NCBI GenBank assembly: GCA_035248685.1 | Contig: DATFHF010000027.1 | Span: 62,001-126,000, forward strand | DNA: 64,000 nt | Direction of reading: 5' to 3' | DNA from: Jatrophihabitans_A sp035248685 | GTDB taxonomy: Bacteria; Actinomycetota; Actinomycetes; Mycobacteriales; Jatrophihabitantaceae | Part shown: positions 24,890 to 33,664 of the stretch, piece after piece | Numbering within the stretch: the stretch's first letter is position 1 | Layout: the number at the start of each line of letters is the position of its first letter | The notes under the pieces: model-generated | What the model saw: the letters and a program-made list of their open reading frames with translations, nothing else | Database searches by the model: none | Told to the model about the DNA's origin: nothing | Made by a program: the position numbers and the translations under genes

Positions 24890-25591
24890 GTGACCCACGA
24901 ACCGAGCATCGGCGATGTCCCGCAGCCGGTCGGGCTAGCTCCCGCTTCGACTGAGCTAGCAGGAACTTCCAAGCAGAGATGGAGCAACTTTTCGGCGACC
25001 TACGATGCGCACACGCTGAAAGTCGCCGGGTACGACGTCATGGAGGACTGGGAACGGCCGTACATGGAACGACTGGCCGACATCGCAACGTCTAGAGGCG
25101 GCACCGTGCTGGAGGTGGGCTACGGCATGGGTATCGCCGCGTCTGCCCTGCAAGGCCGCAACATTGACTCCCATGTCGTGATCGAGTGCCACCCAGATGT
25201 CATAGCGCGCTGCGTCAGCACGCACCGATCGGCCCTCGCATCCGGTTCGATGCACCTCATGACCGGGTACTGGCAGGATGTCACGCCGATGCTCGCCGCC
25301 GACTCGATTGACGGCATACTTTTCGACACCTATCCGGTATTTCAACATGAGGGCGACGGCACTCACACGTTCGCCTTCTTTGCGGAGGCCTACCGACTTC
25401 TCAAACCGGGCGGGGTCCTGACCTACTTCACCTCTGAACCGACCACACTAGGCGAGCCACACCTTGAACGGCTCGAGCAGGCAGGCTTCGAGCGAAGGAA
25501 CATTCACTGTGAGGTGTGCCCCGTAAGCCCGCCGGACGACTGCACGTACTGGCAGTCATCCACGATTGTTGCTCCGACCATCCTCAAATAG
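24890..25591 (+). CDS. class I SAM methyltransferase, guanidinoacetate/arginine methyltransferase-like
   Basis: About 233 residues. SAM-binding motif GGTVLEVGYGMGIAASAL, acidic ribose contact HVVIECHPD, then DGILFDTYPVF and LLKPGGVLTYFTSEP. The order and the ATYDAHTLKVAGYDVMEDWERPYM lead resemble GAMT/RMT2-type methyltransferases acting on small guanidino compounds. GTG start. Stands alone, followed by another methyltransferase gene in the same direction. Confidence 0.8.
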   Translation: MTHEPSIGDVPQPVGLAPASTELAGTSKQRWSNFSATYDAHTLKVAGYDVMEDWERPYMERLADIATSRGGTVLEVGYGMGIAASALQGRNIDSHVVIECHPDVIARCVSTHRSALASGSMHLMTGYWQDVTPMLAADSIDGILFDTYPVFQHEGDGTHTFAFFAEAYRLLKPGGVLTYFTSEPTTLGEPHLERLEQAGFERRNIHCEVCPVSPPDDCTYWQSSTIVAPTILK

Positions 25592-25639
25592 CCCGGAAAT
25601 GCCACGGTGTTCGGTGGCTGAATAACCACGGGAGGGCCG

Positions 25640-26482
25640 ATGCCGAGCGCCGATGAAATCCGAGACGGTCAGCGAACGAGATGGGCCGGGCTGTCCGCCG
25701 GCTGGGACAAGTGGGACTCGGTCATCATGGATCAGCTGAGCCCGGTCGGGGCAGCGATGATCGACCGACTCGAGCTCGCCGAAGATCAGCAGCATCTCGA
25801 CATTGCCTCAGGCACCGGTGAGCCAGGGCTGAGCATCGCGCGGCGGTCGCCCAAGGGACGGGTTGTGCTGACCGATCTAGTCCCGGAGATGCTGGAAATC
25901 GTCGAGCGCCGAGCCAGGGCACAAGGGATCACCAACATTGAAACCCAGGTGTGCAGCGCAGATAACTTGCCGTTCCACGACGCCAGCTTCGACAGCGTCT
26001 CGGCGCGTTTCGGTTACATGTTCTTCCCCGACCTGGCCAAGGCGACGGCCGAGTTTGCCCGGGTGCTCAAGTCGGGAGGACGTCTCTGCGCGTCGGTATG
26101 GGTCAAGCCCGAGGAAAACCCGTGGACGAACATCGCCCTGCAAGCAATCGCGACCGAGGTAATGCTGGCGCCCTCTGATCCAGACGGACCGAACATGTAT
26201 CGGTGCTCGGCTCCCGGATATGTCAGCGCACTGTACGAGGGCGCGGGGTTGCATGACATCGCGGAGTGGGACGTCGAGGTCGAACTCGTGACGCGGTCGC
26301 CTGACGAGTACTGGCAGGTGATCAGCGAACATGTCTCGTCGGTAGTTGCGGCCGTCAAGCAGGTCGACGGACCAGCGCGGGAGCGGATTCGGGCAACTGC
26401 CGTCGCCAAGGCCAGCGCCTTCGAAAGGAACGGCGTGGTCCGCGTTCCCGGCCTGGCACGGTGCATCGTGGGAACGAAGTAA
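25640..26482 (+). CDS. class I SAM-dependent methyltransferase
   Basis: About 280 residues, UbiE-like small-molecule methyltransferase: HLDIASGTGEPGLSIARRSPKGRVVLTD, SADNLPFHDASFDSVSARFGYMFFPD and EFARVLKSGGRLCASVW. GGGAGGGCC precedes the ATG. It resembles the methyltransferase at 37905-38759 in overall plan. Substrate unknown. Confidence 0.85.
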   Translation: MPSADEIRDGQRTRWAGLSAGWDKWDSVIMDQLSPVGAAMIDRLELAEDQQHLDIASGTGEPGLSIARRSPKGRVVLTDLVPEMLEIVERRARAQGITNIETQVCSADNLPFHDASFDSVSARFGYMFFPDLAKATAEFARVLKSGGRLCASVWVKPEENPWTNIALQAIATEVMLAPSDPDGPNMYRCSAPGYVSALYEGAGLHDIAEWDVEVELVTRSPDEYWQVISEHVSSVVAAVKQVDGPARERIRATAVAKASAFERNGVVRVPGLARCIVGTK

Positions 26483-26543
26483 GACGCCAACGGCGGCGCG
26501 ATCCTCCGCTGCGAACTAGGTGACCCGTCGTAAACTGAAGCGG

Positions 26544-27017
26544 ATGGCAGCGCAGCAAATCCTCGCATGCTCGAACTGTGAGCAAGGAGCAGCCGACCGG
26601 TACTGGTGGCTGACGGCCGCGCTCTACCTTGCCGCGATTATCGCCGCGGCAACCCTGTTGGTCCGGCTCAGCCGGGGTGGCCTCCGGCTTCGGGTGTACG
26701 GCCTGCTTGCCATTGCCGTGCTCATGATCGGCGGCTGGTTGTCACTCAAAACCCTGGCGGCACGCATTCACGTCAGGGTCAACGGGGTCACCCAATACTG
26801 CGACAGCGCGCTGACCGCCGCCGAGACGACGGAACTATCGGACTCGGCTCCGCTGGACGACGGCCAACTGGCTTGCCGCCGAGCCGGACAACAGCGCCTA
26901 CGTCACAACCTGCCGCCATCGGCGACGGTGGCAGCGATCGGCCTGGTGGCAACTGTCGCCGGCATCGGCGCCAGCCTCGGTCGATCCAGCGCCGTCAAAA
27001 CGCCCACCGGAACATAA
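26544..27017 (+). CDS. hypothetical membrane protein
   Basis: About 157 residues: two N-terminal membrane helices (WWLTAALYLAAIIAAATLLV, then VYGLLAIAVLMIGGWL), an extracytoplasmic loop with Cys (NGVTQYCDSAL...ACRRAG) and a third helix near the C-terminus (VAAIGLVATVAGIGASL). Two Cys in the first residues (LACSNCEQG). Family not recognised. Confidence 0.65.
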   Translation: MAAQQILACSNCEQGAADRYWWLTAALYLAAIIAAATLLVRLSRGGLRLRVYGLLAIAVLMIGGWLSLKTLAARIHVRVNGVTQYCDSALTAAETTELSDSAPLDDGQLACRRAGQQRLRHNLPPSATVAAIGLVATVAGIGASLGRSSAVKTPTGT

Positions 27018-27040
27018 AGCCGTATCAGGGACGTGCGGTC

Positions 27041-28159
27041 TTATGCGTCGGGCCGGGACCGTTTAGCTGATCGGTTGGCTGCGTCCCTGGTTATGAGTTC
27101 GGCTTCGCAGATCGCTAATAAGTCGTCCAATGAATCACCGTCGCGCTGTTTGGCGGCCACTGCGACGCTGGCTACCAGACCCTTGTATTGCAGGGCAGTA
27201 CGTAGCCGAGCAGCAAGGGCGTCAGCGTTCACTCCCGGGCAGTCGACTAGAAGCATCGCCAGACCGGATTGACCGGCGTAGCCGATTGCGTCGCAGCCGG
27301 CTTGCAATTGGGCGACCGCGGCGGCGGCTAGCGGTTCGGCGGTATTGACGCGCATGATCGAGACGACTGGCAGCGCGTCCACGATTTCGGTGGCCGCGAT
27401 CAGCCACGATTCTTCGAGCATCGGCTTGATAGTGGTTTCGGCAACCGCCGAATGCAGGTCGGCCCTTACCGTACGGCGCTGTATACCCATCGTGACCGGC
27501 AGTGACAGCCAGAGCAGCGGAAAACGCAAATACTGCAATTCGACCTGCGATAGGGCGATGAGAGCACTCAAAAAATCGAGCCGATATGAACTGGGCCAGA
27601 GGTAGACGCTTAGCGTCCGAAATTGTCCGCTGGACGCTACCGCCAAAGCTATGACGGCCACGCAGGTGAAAGTGTAGGCAACGGCTGAGGTCAATAGACC
27701 CAGCTGTCTCGGCAGTCCTAGCTCCAAGCACAAGCGGGCTGTTACCGCAGAAAGGATAGTGCTGGCAGCGGTATAGACGAACCGATAGGGCTTCGCCTGG
27801 CCGGTGATATTGCGCGCCGGCCACTCGGCAATGGCAGCGACGACTAGCACCGCGGCCGCCAGCGATAGTGGTAGAAGGATCGCGGCCGCCATCCCCCATG
27901 CCGAAAGCAAATTAGGACAGACGGTCGGGTGAATGCCTCCGCGAAGCGCGAACCGGGCACGCTCCCACCGGCGAGTGAGCAGCGAATAAGCAATACTCAG
28001 CGAGGCGAGCAAGGTAGCCACGCCGAGATCGGATTGAGTAACGCTCGCGGTCAGGAGAAAAGGAGCAATTGCTGCTGCTATTTCGACGGTTAGCACCACA
28101 ACCACTACAACGCGGGGCTGTCGCCACAGGGACCACTGCGTTACGGCAAGCCGAGCCAC
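27041..28159 (-). CDS. multi-pass membrane protein with degenerate GGDEF-like C-terminal domain
   Basis: About 372 residues. The first 200 contain several membrane helices. The C-terminal 130 (LPVVSIMRVNTAEPLAAAAVAQLQAGCDAIGYAGQSGLAMLLVDCPGVNADALAARLRTAL) resemble a GGDEF/cyclase fold, but the GGDEF motif itself is absent, so diguanylate cyclase activity is doubtful. The preferred start is GTG 28159 with AAGGAG nine bases upstream. The frame is open to 28252. Probably a signalling protein. Confidence 0.6.
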   Translation of the reverse strand: MARLAVTQWSLWRQPRVVVVVVLTVEIAAAIAPFLLTASVTQSDLGVATLLASLSIAYSLLTRRWERARFALRGGIHPTVCPNLLSAWGMAAAILLPLSLAAAVLVVAAIAEWPARNITGQAKPYRFVYTAASTILSAVTARLCLELGLPRQLGLLTSAVAYTFTCVAVIALAVASSGQFRTLSVYLWPSSYRLDFLSALIALSQVELQYLRFPLLWLSLPVTMGIQRRTVRADLHSAVAETTIKPMLEESWLIAATEIVDALPVVSIMRVNTAEPLAAAAVAQLQAGCDAIGYAGQSGLAMLLVDCPGVNADALAARLRTALQYKGLVASVAVAAKQRDGDSLDDLLAICEAELITRDAANRSAKRSRPDA

Positions 28160-28194
28160 TCTCAGGTACTCCTTAATCCAAGCCACTGCGACAC

Positions 28195-28236
28195 AGGAAG
28201 GAGGCGACCATAATGCGTGGTTGGGACTGGTTCTAA
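28195..28236 (+). CDS. possible leader peptide MRGWDWF
   Basis: A seven-codon open frame (ATG 28213, TAA 28234-28236) behind a near-perfect Shine-Dalgarno AGGAAGGAGG (28195-28204). It has two Trp and one Phe codons. Two inverted repeats follow before the VOC gene, as in attenuator leaders. Could be chance. No promoter was assigned with certainty. Confidence 0.3.
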   Translation, partial: RKEATIMRGWDWF

Positions 28237-28254
28237 TTCCCGCACATTGCACGC

Positions 28255-28294
28255 GCGTGACAGAGCGTACATACCTCTAATCCGTCTGTCACGC
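28255..28294. repeat. 10-bp inverted repeat
   Basis: GCGTGACAGA (28255-28264) and TCTGTCACGC (28285-28294) are perfect complements separated by 20 nt. They could fold as a hairpin or bind a dimeric regulator. Confidence 0.6.
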
Positions 28295-28305
28295 CATCCC
28301 GCAGG

Positions 28306-28348
28306 CTGCGGGCGTACAGGGTCTTTTCGAGACCTTGTACGCCCGCAG
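28306..28348. repeat. 19-bp hairpin
   Basis: Left arm 28306-28324 (starts CTGCGGGCGTACA) and right arm 28330-28348 (ends TGTACGCCCGCAG) pair over 19 positions with one G-U and a TTTCG loop. Very stable. It lies 15 nt before the VOC start codon and over its promoter region, so it may end leftover transcription or act in attenuation. Confidence 0.75.
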
Positions 28349-28363
28349 CGCTAGATTGCGGCA

Positions 28364-28723
28364 ATGATCAACGGCACGCACGCCATCATCTACGCCTCCG
28401 ATGCCGAGCAGGCGCGGGCGTTCTTTCGAGACACGCTCGGAATGCCGAACGTCGACGCGCACGACGGGTGGCTGATCTTCAAACTGCCACCGGCCGAGCT
28501 CGGCATCCATCCGACCGACAGCCAAGCCGGCCAACACGAGCTCTACCTGATGTGCGATGACCTGGCGGCGACGGTGGCCGAACTGACCGCCCAGGGCGTC
28601 GAGTTCACCGCCGGCATCGAGCAAACCGGCTTCGGTCTGCTGACCCGGCTACGGGTACCGGGTGCCGGGGAGATCGGTCTCTACCAACCCCGGCACCCGG
28701 TCGCCTACCACCTGGACGGCTGA
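28364..28723 (+). CDS. VOC (glyoxalase/bleomycin resistance) family protein
   Basis: 119 residues. Vicinal-oxygen-chelate fold: MINGTHAIIYASDAEQARAFFRDTLGMP, LAATVAELTAQGVEF, and the closing GEIGLYQPRHP. Metal-dependent lyase, dioxygenase or drug-binding protein. The specific role is not readable. TAGATT six bases before the ATG suggests leaderless transcription. Confidence 0.85.
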   Translation: MINGTHAIIYASDAEQARAFFRDTLGMPNVDAHDGWLIFKLPPAELGIHPTDSQAGQHELYLMCDDLAATVAELTAQGVEFTAGIEQTGFGLLTRLRVPGAGEIGLYQPRHPVAYHLDG

Positions 28724-28777
28724 CGGCTCCACCCCAAAGCCTCAGCCCAGACCCGGTACCGCGCTAGATTTGCCCAC

Positions 28778-30019
28778 ATGTTTGCGCAGCGCCGGATTCC
28801 TAAACCGCGTGACCTGCGTCCGCTGCTGCGGTTCAAGCGCCCTGAGCTGAACGCAACCAAGCGCCGGCTGGCTGCCGCGTTGACCATCGAGGATCTGCGG
28901 CGAATTGCCAAGCGCCGAACCCCGAAGGCGGCCTTCGACTACACCGACGGGGCAGCTGAAGCGGAGCTGTCGCTGGCCCGTGCTCGCCAGGCATTCGCCG
29001 ACATCGAGTTCCACCCCCAGGTGTTGCGGGATGTCTCATCCGTCGACACCAGCGTGCAGATCCTCGGCGGCAACTCCGCACTGCCGTTCGGAATCGCCCC
29101 GACCGGCTTCACCCGGATGATGCACACCGCCGGCGAGCGTGCCGGCGCCAGCGCCGCGGCAGCCGCCGGCATTCCGTTTGCGCTGTCCACCATGGGAACC
29201 ACCTCGATCGAGGACGTGGCGGAGGTGAACCCGCACGGACGGAACTGGTTCCAGCTCTACATGTGGAAGGACCGGGACCGGTCGATCGCCCTGATGAACC
29301 GCGCCGCCGCCGCCGGATTCGACACCCTGCTGGTCACTGTCGACGTGCCGGTAGCCGGAGCCCGGCTACGCGATGTGCGCAACGGCATGACGATCCCCCC
29401 GACGCTTACCCCGGCCACCGTGCTCAACGCACTCCCCCGACCCGGCTGGTGGATCAACTTCCTGACCACCGAACCGCTGGCCTTCGCGTCGCTCGACCGC
29501 TGGTCGGGCACCGTCGCCGAACTGCTCGACACCATGTTCGACCCCACCGTCAGCTACGACGACCTCGCCTGGATCCAGCAGCAGTGGCCCGGCAAGCTGG
29601 TGGTCAAGGGCATCCAGTCGGTCGCCGACGCCCGCCGGGTCACCGAACTTGGGGTGGACGGGCTGATCCTGTCCAACCATGGCGGCCGGCAGCTGGACCG
29701 CGCCCCGGTGCCCTTTCACCTGCTGCCGGACGTCGTGCGTGCGGTCGGCGCCGACACCGAAGTGCTGCTCGACACCGGCATCATGAACGGCGCCGATATC
29801 GTCGCCGCCTGCGCGCTCGGCGCCCGGTTCACTCTGGTCGGCCGCGCCTACCTGTACGGCCTGATGGCCGGCGGCCGGCCCGGCGTCGATCGCGCGATTG
29901 CCATCCTCAGCAGCCAAATCCGGCGCACCATGCGACTGCTCGGCGCGCGCAGCATGGCCGAGCTGAACCCGGAGCACGTCACCCAACTCAAGCGGCTGGT
30001 CCCCCGCAGCACCGACTAA
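28778..30019 (+). CDS. FMN-dependent alpha-hydroxy-acid dehydrogenase (LldD-like)
   Basis: 413 residues. TIEDLRRIAKRRTPKAAFDYTDGAAE, GIAPTGFTRMMH, WFQLYMWKDR, LVVKGIQSVADA and the active-site LILSNHGGRQLDRAP (His-Gly-Gly-Arg) are all present, as in L-lactate dehydrogenase LldD and related oxidases. Oxidises a 2-hydroxy acid to the 2-oxo acid. A TAGATT box seven bases before the ATG suggests a leaderless transcript. Mycofactocin MftD belongs to the same superfamily, but no mycofactocin genes are here. Confidence 0.9.
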   Translation: MFAQRRIPKPRDLRPLLRFKRPELNATKRRLAAALTIEDLRRIAKRRTPKAAFDYTDGAAEAELSLARARQAFADIEFHPQVLRDVSSVDTSVQILGGNSALPFGIAPTGFTRMMHTAGERAGASAAAAAGIPFALSTMGTTSIEDVAEVNPHGRNWFQLYMWKDRDRSIALMNRAAAAGFDTLLVTVDVPVAGARLRDVRNGMTIPPTLTPATVLNALPRPGWWINFLTTEPLAFASLDRWSGTVAELLDTMFDPTVSYDDLAWIQQQWPGKLVVKGIQSVADARRVTELGVDGLILSNHGGRQLDRAPVPFHLLPDVVRAVGADTEVLLDTGIMNGADIVAACALGARFTLVGRAYLYGLMAGGRPGVDRAIAILSSQIRRTMRLLGARSMAELNPEHVTQLKRLVPRSTD

Positions 30020-30026
30020 CGGCCGA

Positions 30027-31268
30027 CTACGCCCGTAGCATCGCCGGCAGCCACTGCTGGCTCAGCAGTTGCCGGTAGCGAACCGCGATCGGCTGATCGG
30101 CCGGTCGCCCGTTCAGCCAGCGCCCGACCAGCCGGCGACCCTCCACGTAGGTGGCGATATAGGCACGCCACAGCGGATCGAGCAGGAACCGCAGCATCTG
30201 CCCGGCCGCCCGGTCGTCGACGAGCAGCCATCGGCTGAGGAAGGCCATGACCTCGTCCGGATCGATGTGCCGGTCGTGCAACATGAGCGCCGCATCCTGC
30301 CGCAGTTCGGTCAACCGCCACATGATCCGGTCGACGCGTTCGGCTTCCGGCCCATTCAGCCGCAGGCCCAGCGGGTGCAGCACGGTGGCCAGCCAGGCAC
30401 CCCAGCCTTCACCGAGCACCGCCAACGCCAACTCGGCGGCACCCTCGGAGACCAGGCATTGCGGCGTATTCACCAGTGCGATCGTATGCTCCTGCCAGCC
30501 CCGCTCGCGTACCAGTTCACGTTCCTTGAGGCACCGCTCGGCGTGATGGCCGGGATATGCCTCGTGCGCAACCACAATCGCCAGGCCGCTGAGCCAGTGA
30601 CCGGCGTCGGCATTGACGGTCACCCGCGACCGGAAACCACCGAGGTAGGAGTTGAACGCGTTCCACGGCCGATCGTGGACGACGTGGTAATCGACCCGTT
30701 CCTGCTTCGGCAGGTCCAACTCGACGGCTAACCGCGCACGCAGCGCCTCCGACACGGTGTTGACGGCGCGGCCGAGCAGGTCACCGTCCAGCCGAGCCCG
30801 CTGTCGGTAATCGACCAGCCGCCGGCGCAACGTCCCGCTGCCCGGCAGCAACTCGGCCAGCTCGTCGTGCAGCGCCTGGTACTCGGCCAGCTCGCTAGGA
30901 ACGATCGACACGTCGAAGTACTGCTCGACCTCAGCTCGGAAACCGATCGAGTCACCGGCGAGCTTGGCGGCCGTACAGCGCAGCGCCTGCACCTGCACAG
31001 CGAGGAATTGCCTTCTAGCTTCAGGCAATCCGCTCTCGGGCAGGGCAGCGAGCAGCACGGTGGCCTGTCGGACCAGCTCGGTCGGGACGGCTGCCGGCTC
31101 ATCGGCCACCTGCCGGGCCAGCGCCGGGTCGCCGTACCAGCTGTCCAGGTAGCCGTCGATCAGCCGGCCCAGTCGCAAGCCGAGCAGTAGGTACTGTTCG
31201 ACCACCGGTTCGCGCTGCCCGGCCACCGAGCTCTTTACCGCCGGCGCCGCTGGCAGCACGCGATCCAT
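30027..31268 (-). CDS. DUF885-type metallopeptidase-like protein
   Basis: 413 residues, no signal peptide. The zinc-binding style motif HEAYPGHHAE at about 230-240 is that of DUF885 proteins, which are distant relatives of metallo-carboxypeptidases. Downstream LVSEGAAELAL supplies a likely third ligand. An intracellular peptidase beside signal-less peptide-binding proteins and a TldD/PmbA pair is suggestive. A TAGGAT box six bases before the ATG points to a leaderless transcript, with a palindrome upstream. Confidence 0.75.
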   Translation of the reverse strand: MDRVLPAAPAVKSSVAGQREPVVEQYLLLGLRLGRLIDGYLDSWYGDPALARQVADEPAAVPTELVRQATVLLAALPESGLPEARRQFLAVQVQALRCTAAKLAGDSIGFRAEVEQYFDVSIVPSELAEYQALHDELAELLPGSGTLRRRLVDYRQRARLDGDLLGRAVNTVSEALRARLAVELDLPKQERVDYHVVHDRPWNAFNSYLGGFRSRVTVNADAGHWLSGLAIVVAHEAYPGHHAERCLKERELVRERGWQEHTIALVNTPQCLVSEGAAELALAVLGEGWGAWLATVLHPLGLRLNGPEAERVDRIMWRLTELRQDAALMLHDRHIDPDEVMAFLSRWLLVDDRAAGQMLRFLLDPLWRAYIATYVEGRRLVGRWLNGRPADQPIAVRYRQLLSQQWLPAMLRA

Positions 31269-31271
31269 CCG

Positions 31272-31297
31272 ACTATCCTAATCTCAAGTACTTGATC
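31272..31297 (-). promoter_or_regulatory. promoter and operator of the DUF885 gene
   Basis: On the minus strand TACTTGAGATTAGGATAGT (31290-31272) carries the locus-specific ACTTGA...ATAGT motif. It overlaps the perfect palindrome TCAAGTACTTGA (31284-31295) and the -10 box TAGGAT. Confidence 0.5.
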
Positions 31298-31353
31298 TAG
31301 TTCCGCGTATCGAGCGCCGGCTCAGACCGGCGCGGCCGAAGGCAGGTATCGCG

Positions 31354-32064
31354 ATGGAAGAAGTCACCCAGGTCGACATGTTGCCGATGTGGCCGGTCGG
31401 CGCCAGCTCCGATTATGTGGATGCTCGAGTGGAGTTGGCCCGTGCCGAGCTGGCATTGCACGGCCAGATAGCCGAGCTCGCCGCGGCGCGCCGAAGGCTA
31501 CCGGACGGGGTGCTGCTCGCCGATTACCTACTAGCTGAAGGGCCGGGAGATTTCGGCCTGCCAGGTCCGGCCGAACCACGCCGGCTGACCGAATTGTTCG
31601 GCGACCATGACGTGCTGGTGATCTACCACCTGATGTTTCACCCCGACGAGGACGAGGCATGCTCGATGTGCTCGATGTGGGTGGACGGTTTCCATGGTGT
31701 GGCACACCACCTGACCCAGCATGCCGCGTTCGCGGTGGTGGCGAAGGCGCCGCTGCCCAAGCTTCGGGCGTGGGCGCTGCGCCGCGGCTGGGACGGCCTG
31801 CGGGTGCTGTCCAGTTACGGCACCACGTTCAACGCCGACCTGCGCTCCGAGCACTCCGACGGCAGCCAGCGGCCGATGATCAGCGTGCTGCGCCGCGAAG
31901 GCGACCGGGCACGACACTTCTACTCGCTACCGGCCAACCACCTGGACGACAGCGAGGGCGGCATCGACCTGCTGTCGCCGGTCTGGAATGTGCTGGATCT
32001 GATGCCCGGCGGCCGAGGCGATTGGTATGCCGGCAACGGATACGCCGGCCGGACTCGCGGTTAG
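31354..32064 (+). CDS. DUF899 thioredoxin-like protein
   Basis: 236 residues. RRLPDGVLLADYLLAEGPGDF, DVLVIYHLMFHPDEDEACSMCSMWVDGFHGVAHHL, AVVAKAPLPKLRAWALRRGWDGLRVLSSYGTTFNADL and GGIDLLSPVWNVLDLMPGGRGDWY are typical of DUF899, a thioredoxin-fold family with a CxxC-like CSMC. Redox role likely, partner unknown. Start ATG 31354. Confidence 0.85.
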   Translation: MEEVTQVDMLPMWPVGASSDYVDARVELARAELALHGQIAELAAARRRLPDGVLLADYLLAEGPGDFGLPGPAEPRRLTELFGDHDVLVIYHLMFHPDEDEACSMCSMWVDGFHGVAHHLTQHAAFAVVAKAPLPKLRAWALRRGWDGLRVLSSYGTTFNADLRSEHSDGSQRPMISVLRREGDRARHFYSLPANHLDDSEGGIDLLSPVWNVLDLMPGGRGDWYAGNGYAGRTRG

Positions 32065-32080
32065 CGCCTTTTCGGACCAG

Positions 32081-32803
32081 TCAGTGCCGGCCGGCCGTCG
32101 TCCGGCCGGCAGTTGCGACACTGGCGACCGATTCCTGCTCGCGCAACCCCTCGTGCAGGCCGATCAGGCGCAAGCAGTCCGGCACCGCTGATGCCGATCC
32201 GGTGATCGTGACCGCACCGCTCAGCAGCGCCTCGATCGGATCCAGCCGGCGCATGCCGAGATCGAAGAAGGTTCGGGCATCGGTCCGGATGGCCACCGTC
32301 GGGTTGTCGGCCGGCCCAGGTCGGGTGTGCACCCGGCCGTCGGTGACCTCCAGGTGGAAGACCTCGCCGTCCACGTCGAACTGGTAGCTCACGTCGCCGT
32401 CCGGAGCCCGTTCCTCCGACGCCATCGCCTCGATGGCCAGCGCCGCCCAGGACGGACGGATCGCGCTACCCGGCCGCTCCGGCTGGTTCGAACCCACCTT
32501 CAGGCCGAACCGGGCCAACCCCAGGATCGGCTCGTGCAAGCTGCGGCCCAGCTCGGTCAACTCGTAACCGGCCGTCCGGCGGCCCGGATCGGTCTGCTGG
32601 ATCAATCCCGCGTCGGCCAGAAAACTCAGCCGATCGGCAAGCAGGTTGGTACCGATGCCAGGTAACGCATCCAGTAGCTCGTTGTACCGCTTCGGCCGGG
32701 GCAGCAGCTCTCGAATGATCAGCAGCGTCCACCGTTCGCCGACCACGTCCAGGGCATATGCCAGCCCACATTCCTGGTCGTACGTCCGTCTTTCCCTGGC
32801 CAC
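32081..32803 (-). CDS. HxlR-family transcriptional regulator with C-terminal SCP2-like domain
   Basis: About 240 residues. The winged helix is clear: CGLAYALDVVGERWTLLIIRELLPRPKRYNELLDALPGIGTNLLADRLSFLADAGLIQQ. The C-terminal half (FDVDGEVFHLEVTDGRVHTRPG, ALLSGAVTITGSAS) looks like the SCP2/sterol-carrier sensor domain often fused to HxlR regulators. GTG start. It is the only DNA-binding regulator in the 30-57 kb locus, and its own promoter carries a near-palindromic site also found 24 kb away, so it may control the locus. Confidence 0.85.
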   Translation of the reverse strand: MARERRTYDQECGLAYALDVVGERWTLLIIRELLPRPKRYNELLDALPGIGTNLLADRLSFLADAGLIQQTDPGRRTAGYELTELGRSLHEPILGLARFGLKVGSNQPERPGSAIRPSWAALAIEAMASEERAPDGDVSYQFDVDGEVFHLEVTDGRVHTRPGPADNPTVAIRTDARTFFDLGMRRLDPIEALLSGAVTITGSASAVPDCLRLIGLHEGLREQESVASVATAGRTTAGRH

Positions 32804-32821
32804 AACTACTCCCCGGTAATT

Positions 32822-32840
32822 ATCTTGACTATTACATAGT
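32822..32840 (+). promoter_or_regulatory. operator-like site between the HxlR and nucleotidyltransferase genes
   Basis: ATCTTGACTATTACATAGT on the plus strand contains the near-palindrome ACTATTACATAGT (32828-32840). A GATAAT -10 box for the HxlR gene lies just beside it on the minus strand. One site can serve both divergent genes. Confidence 0.5.
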
Positions 32841-32899
32841 ACGCCTCCGCATCCACATATTCGGCTGGCAGCGCCACCGGCCGGCCATATGCTTGCCCG

Positions 32900-33661
32900 A
32901 TGTTCAGCGATGCCGAACGATCACAGGTCGCCGCCGACCTGCTAGCCGCCGCCCGGGCCGATGCTGGAATAGTCGCGGCCGCCCGGGTCGGCTCGGCAGC
33001 CCTCGACCGTTCCGACCAATGGTCGGATCTCGACATCGCCCTGCGGTTGGCGACCGGCCTAGCGCCCGATGATGTGCTGGGCAGCTGGACCGATCGGGTG
33101 TATGCCCAGCACGGTGCGGTCACCCATTTCGATCTGTGGTCCGGGCCGACCCTGTTCCGGGTTTTCCTGCTTGCCAGTTCGCTGGAGATCGACCTTTCGT
33201 TCTGGCCGTACGAAGTCTTCGCACCGACCAGCGAGAGCTTCCGGCTGGTGTTCGGCCAGGCCAACGAACCAGCACCGAGAGCGTTGCGCGCACCGGAACC
33301 GGTGATCGGCATGGCGTGGCTCTACGCGCTGCACGTCCGATCCAGCATCGGCCGGGGCCGTGGTCTTCAGGCGCTTTCCATGCTCAACTGCATGCGAGAG
33401 CAGATTATCTGCCTTGCTTGCCTGCGCAACGGGCTGCCGGCCGAGCACTGCCGGGGCGTCGACGACCTTCCTGAGCAGCTCACCCAGCGGCTATCCGAGA
33501 CGGTCGTTCGTGGTCTTGATCGGTCCGAACTCAATCGGTCCCTCGGCTGCCTGACCGACCTTCTGCTTGCCGAGGCCGCTGCGGTGGACGAGCAGCTCGC
33601 CGACCGGCTCCGGCCCGTCCTCGCCGAACTTGTCCGCACCGCGCAGGTCGGCGGCAGCTAG
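32900..33661 (+). CDS. minimal nucleotidyltransferase-fold protein
   Basis: 253 residues. VGSAALDRSDQWSDLDIALRL is the GS...DxD motif of the polymerase-beta-like nucleotidyltransferases, with a third acidic residue probably in LEIDLSFWP. A helical C-terminal domain follows. Such enzymes modify aminoglycosides, tRNA, proteins or small molecules. TATGCT six bases before the ATG suggests a leaderless transcript. Divergent from the HxlR gene. Confidence 0.75.
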   Translation: MFSDAERSQVAADLLAAARADAGIVAAARVGSAALDRSDQWSDLDIALRLATGLAPDDVLGSWTDRVYAQHGAVTHFDLWSGPTLFRVFLLASSLEIDLSFWPYEVFAPTSESFRLVFGQANEPAPRALRAPEPVIGMAWLYALHVRSSIGRGRGLQALSMLNCMREQIICLACLRNGLPAEHCRGVDDLPEQLTQRLSETVVRGLDRSELNRSLGCLTDLLLAEAAAVDEQLADRLRPVLAELVRTAQVGGS

Positions 33662-33664
33662 GGT

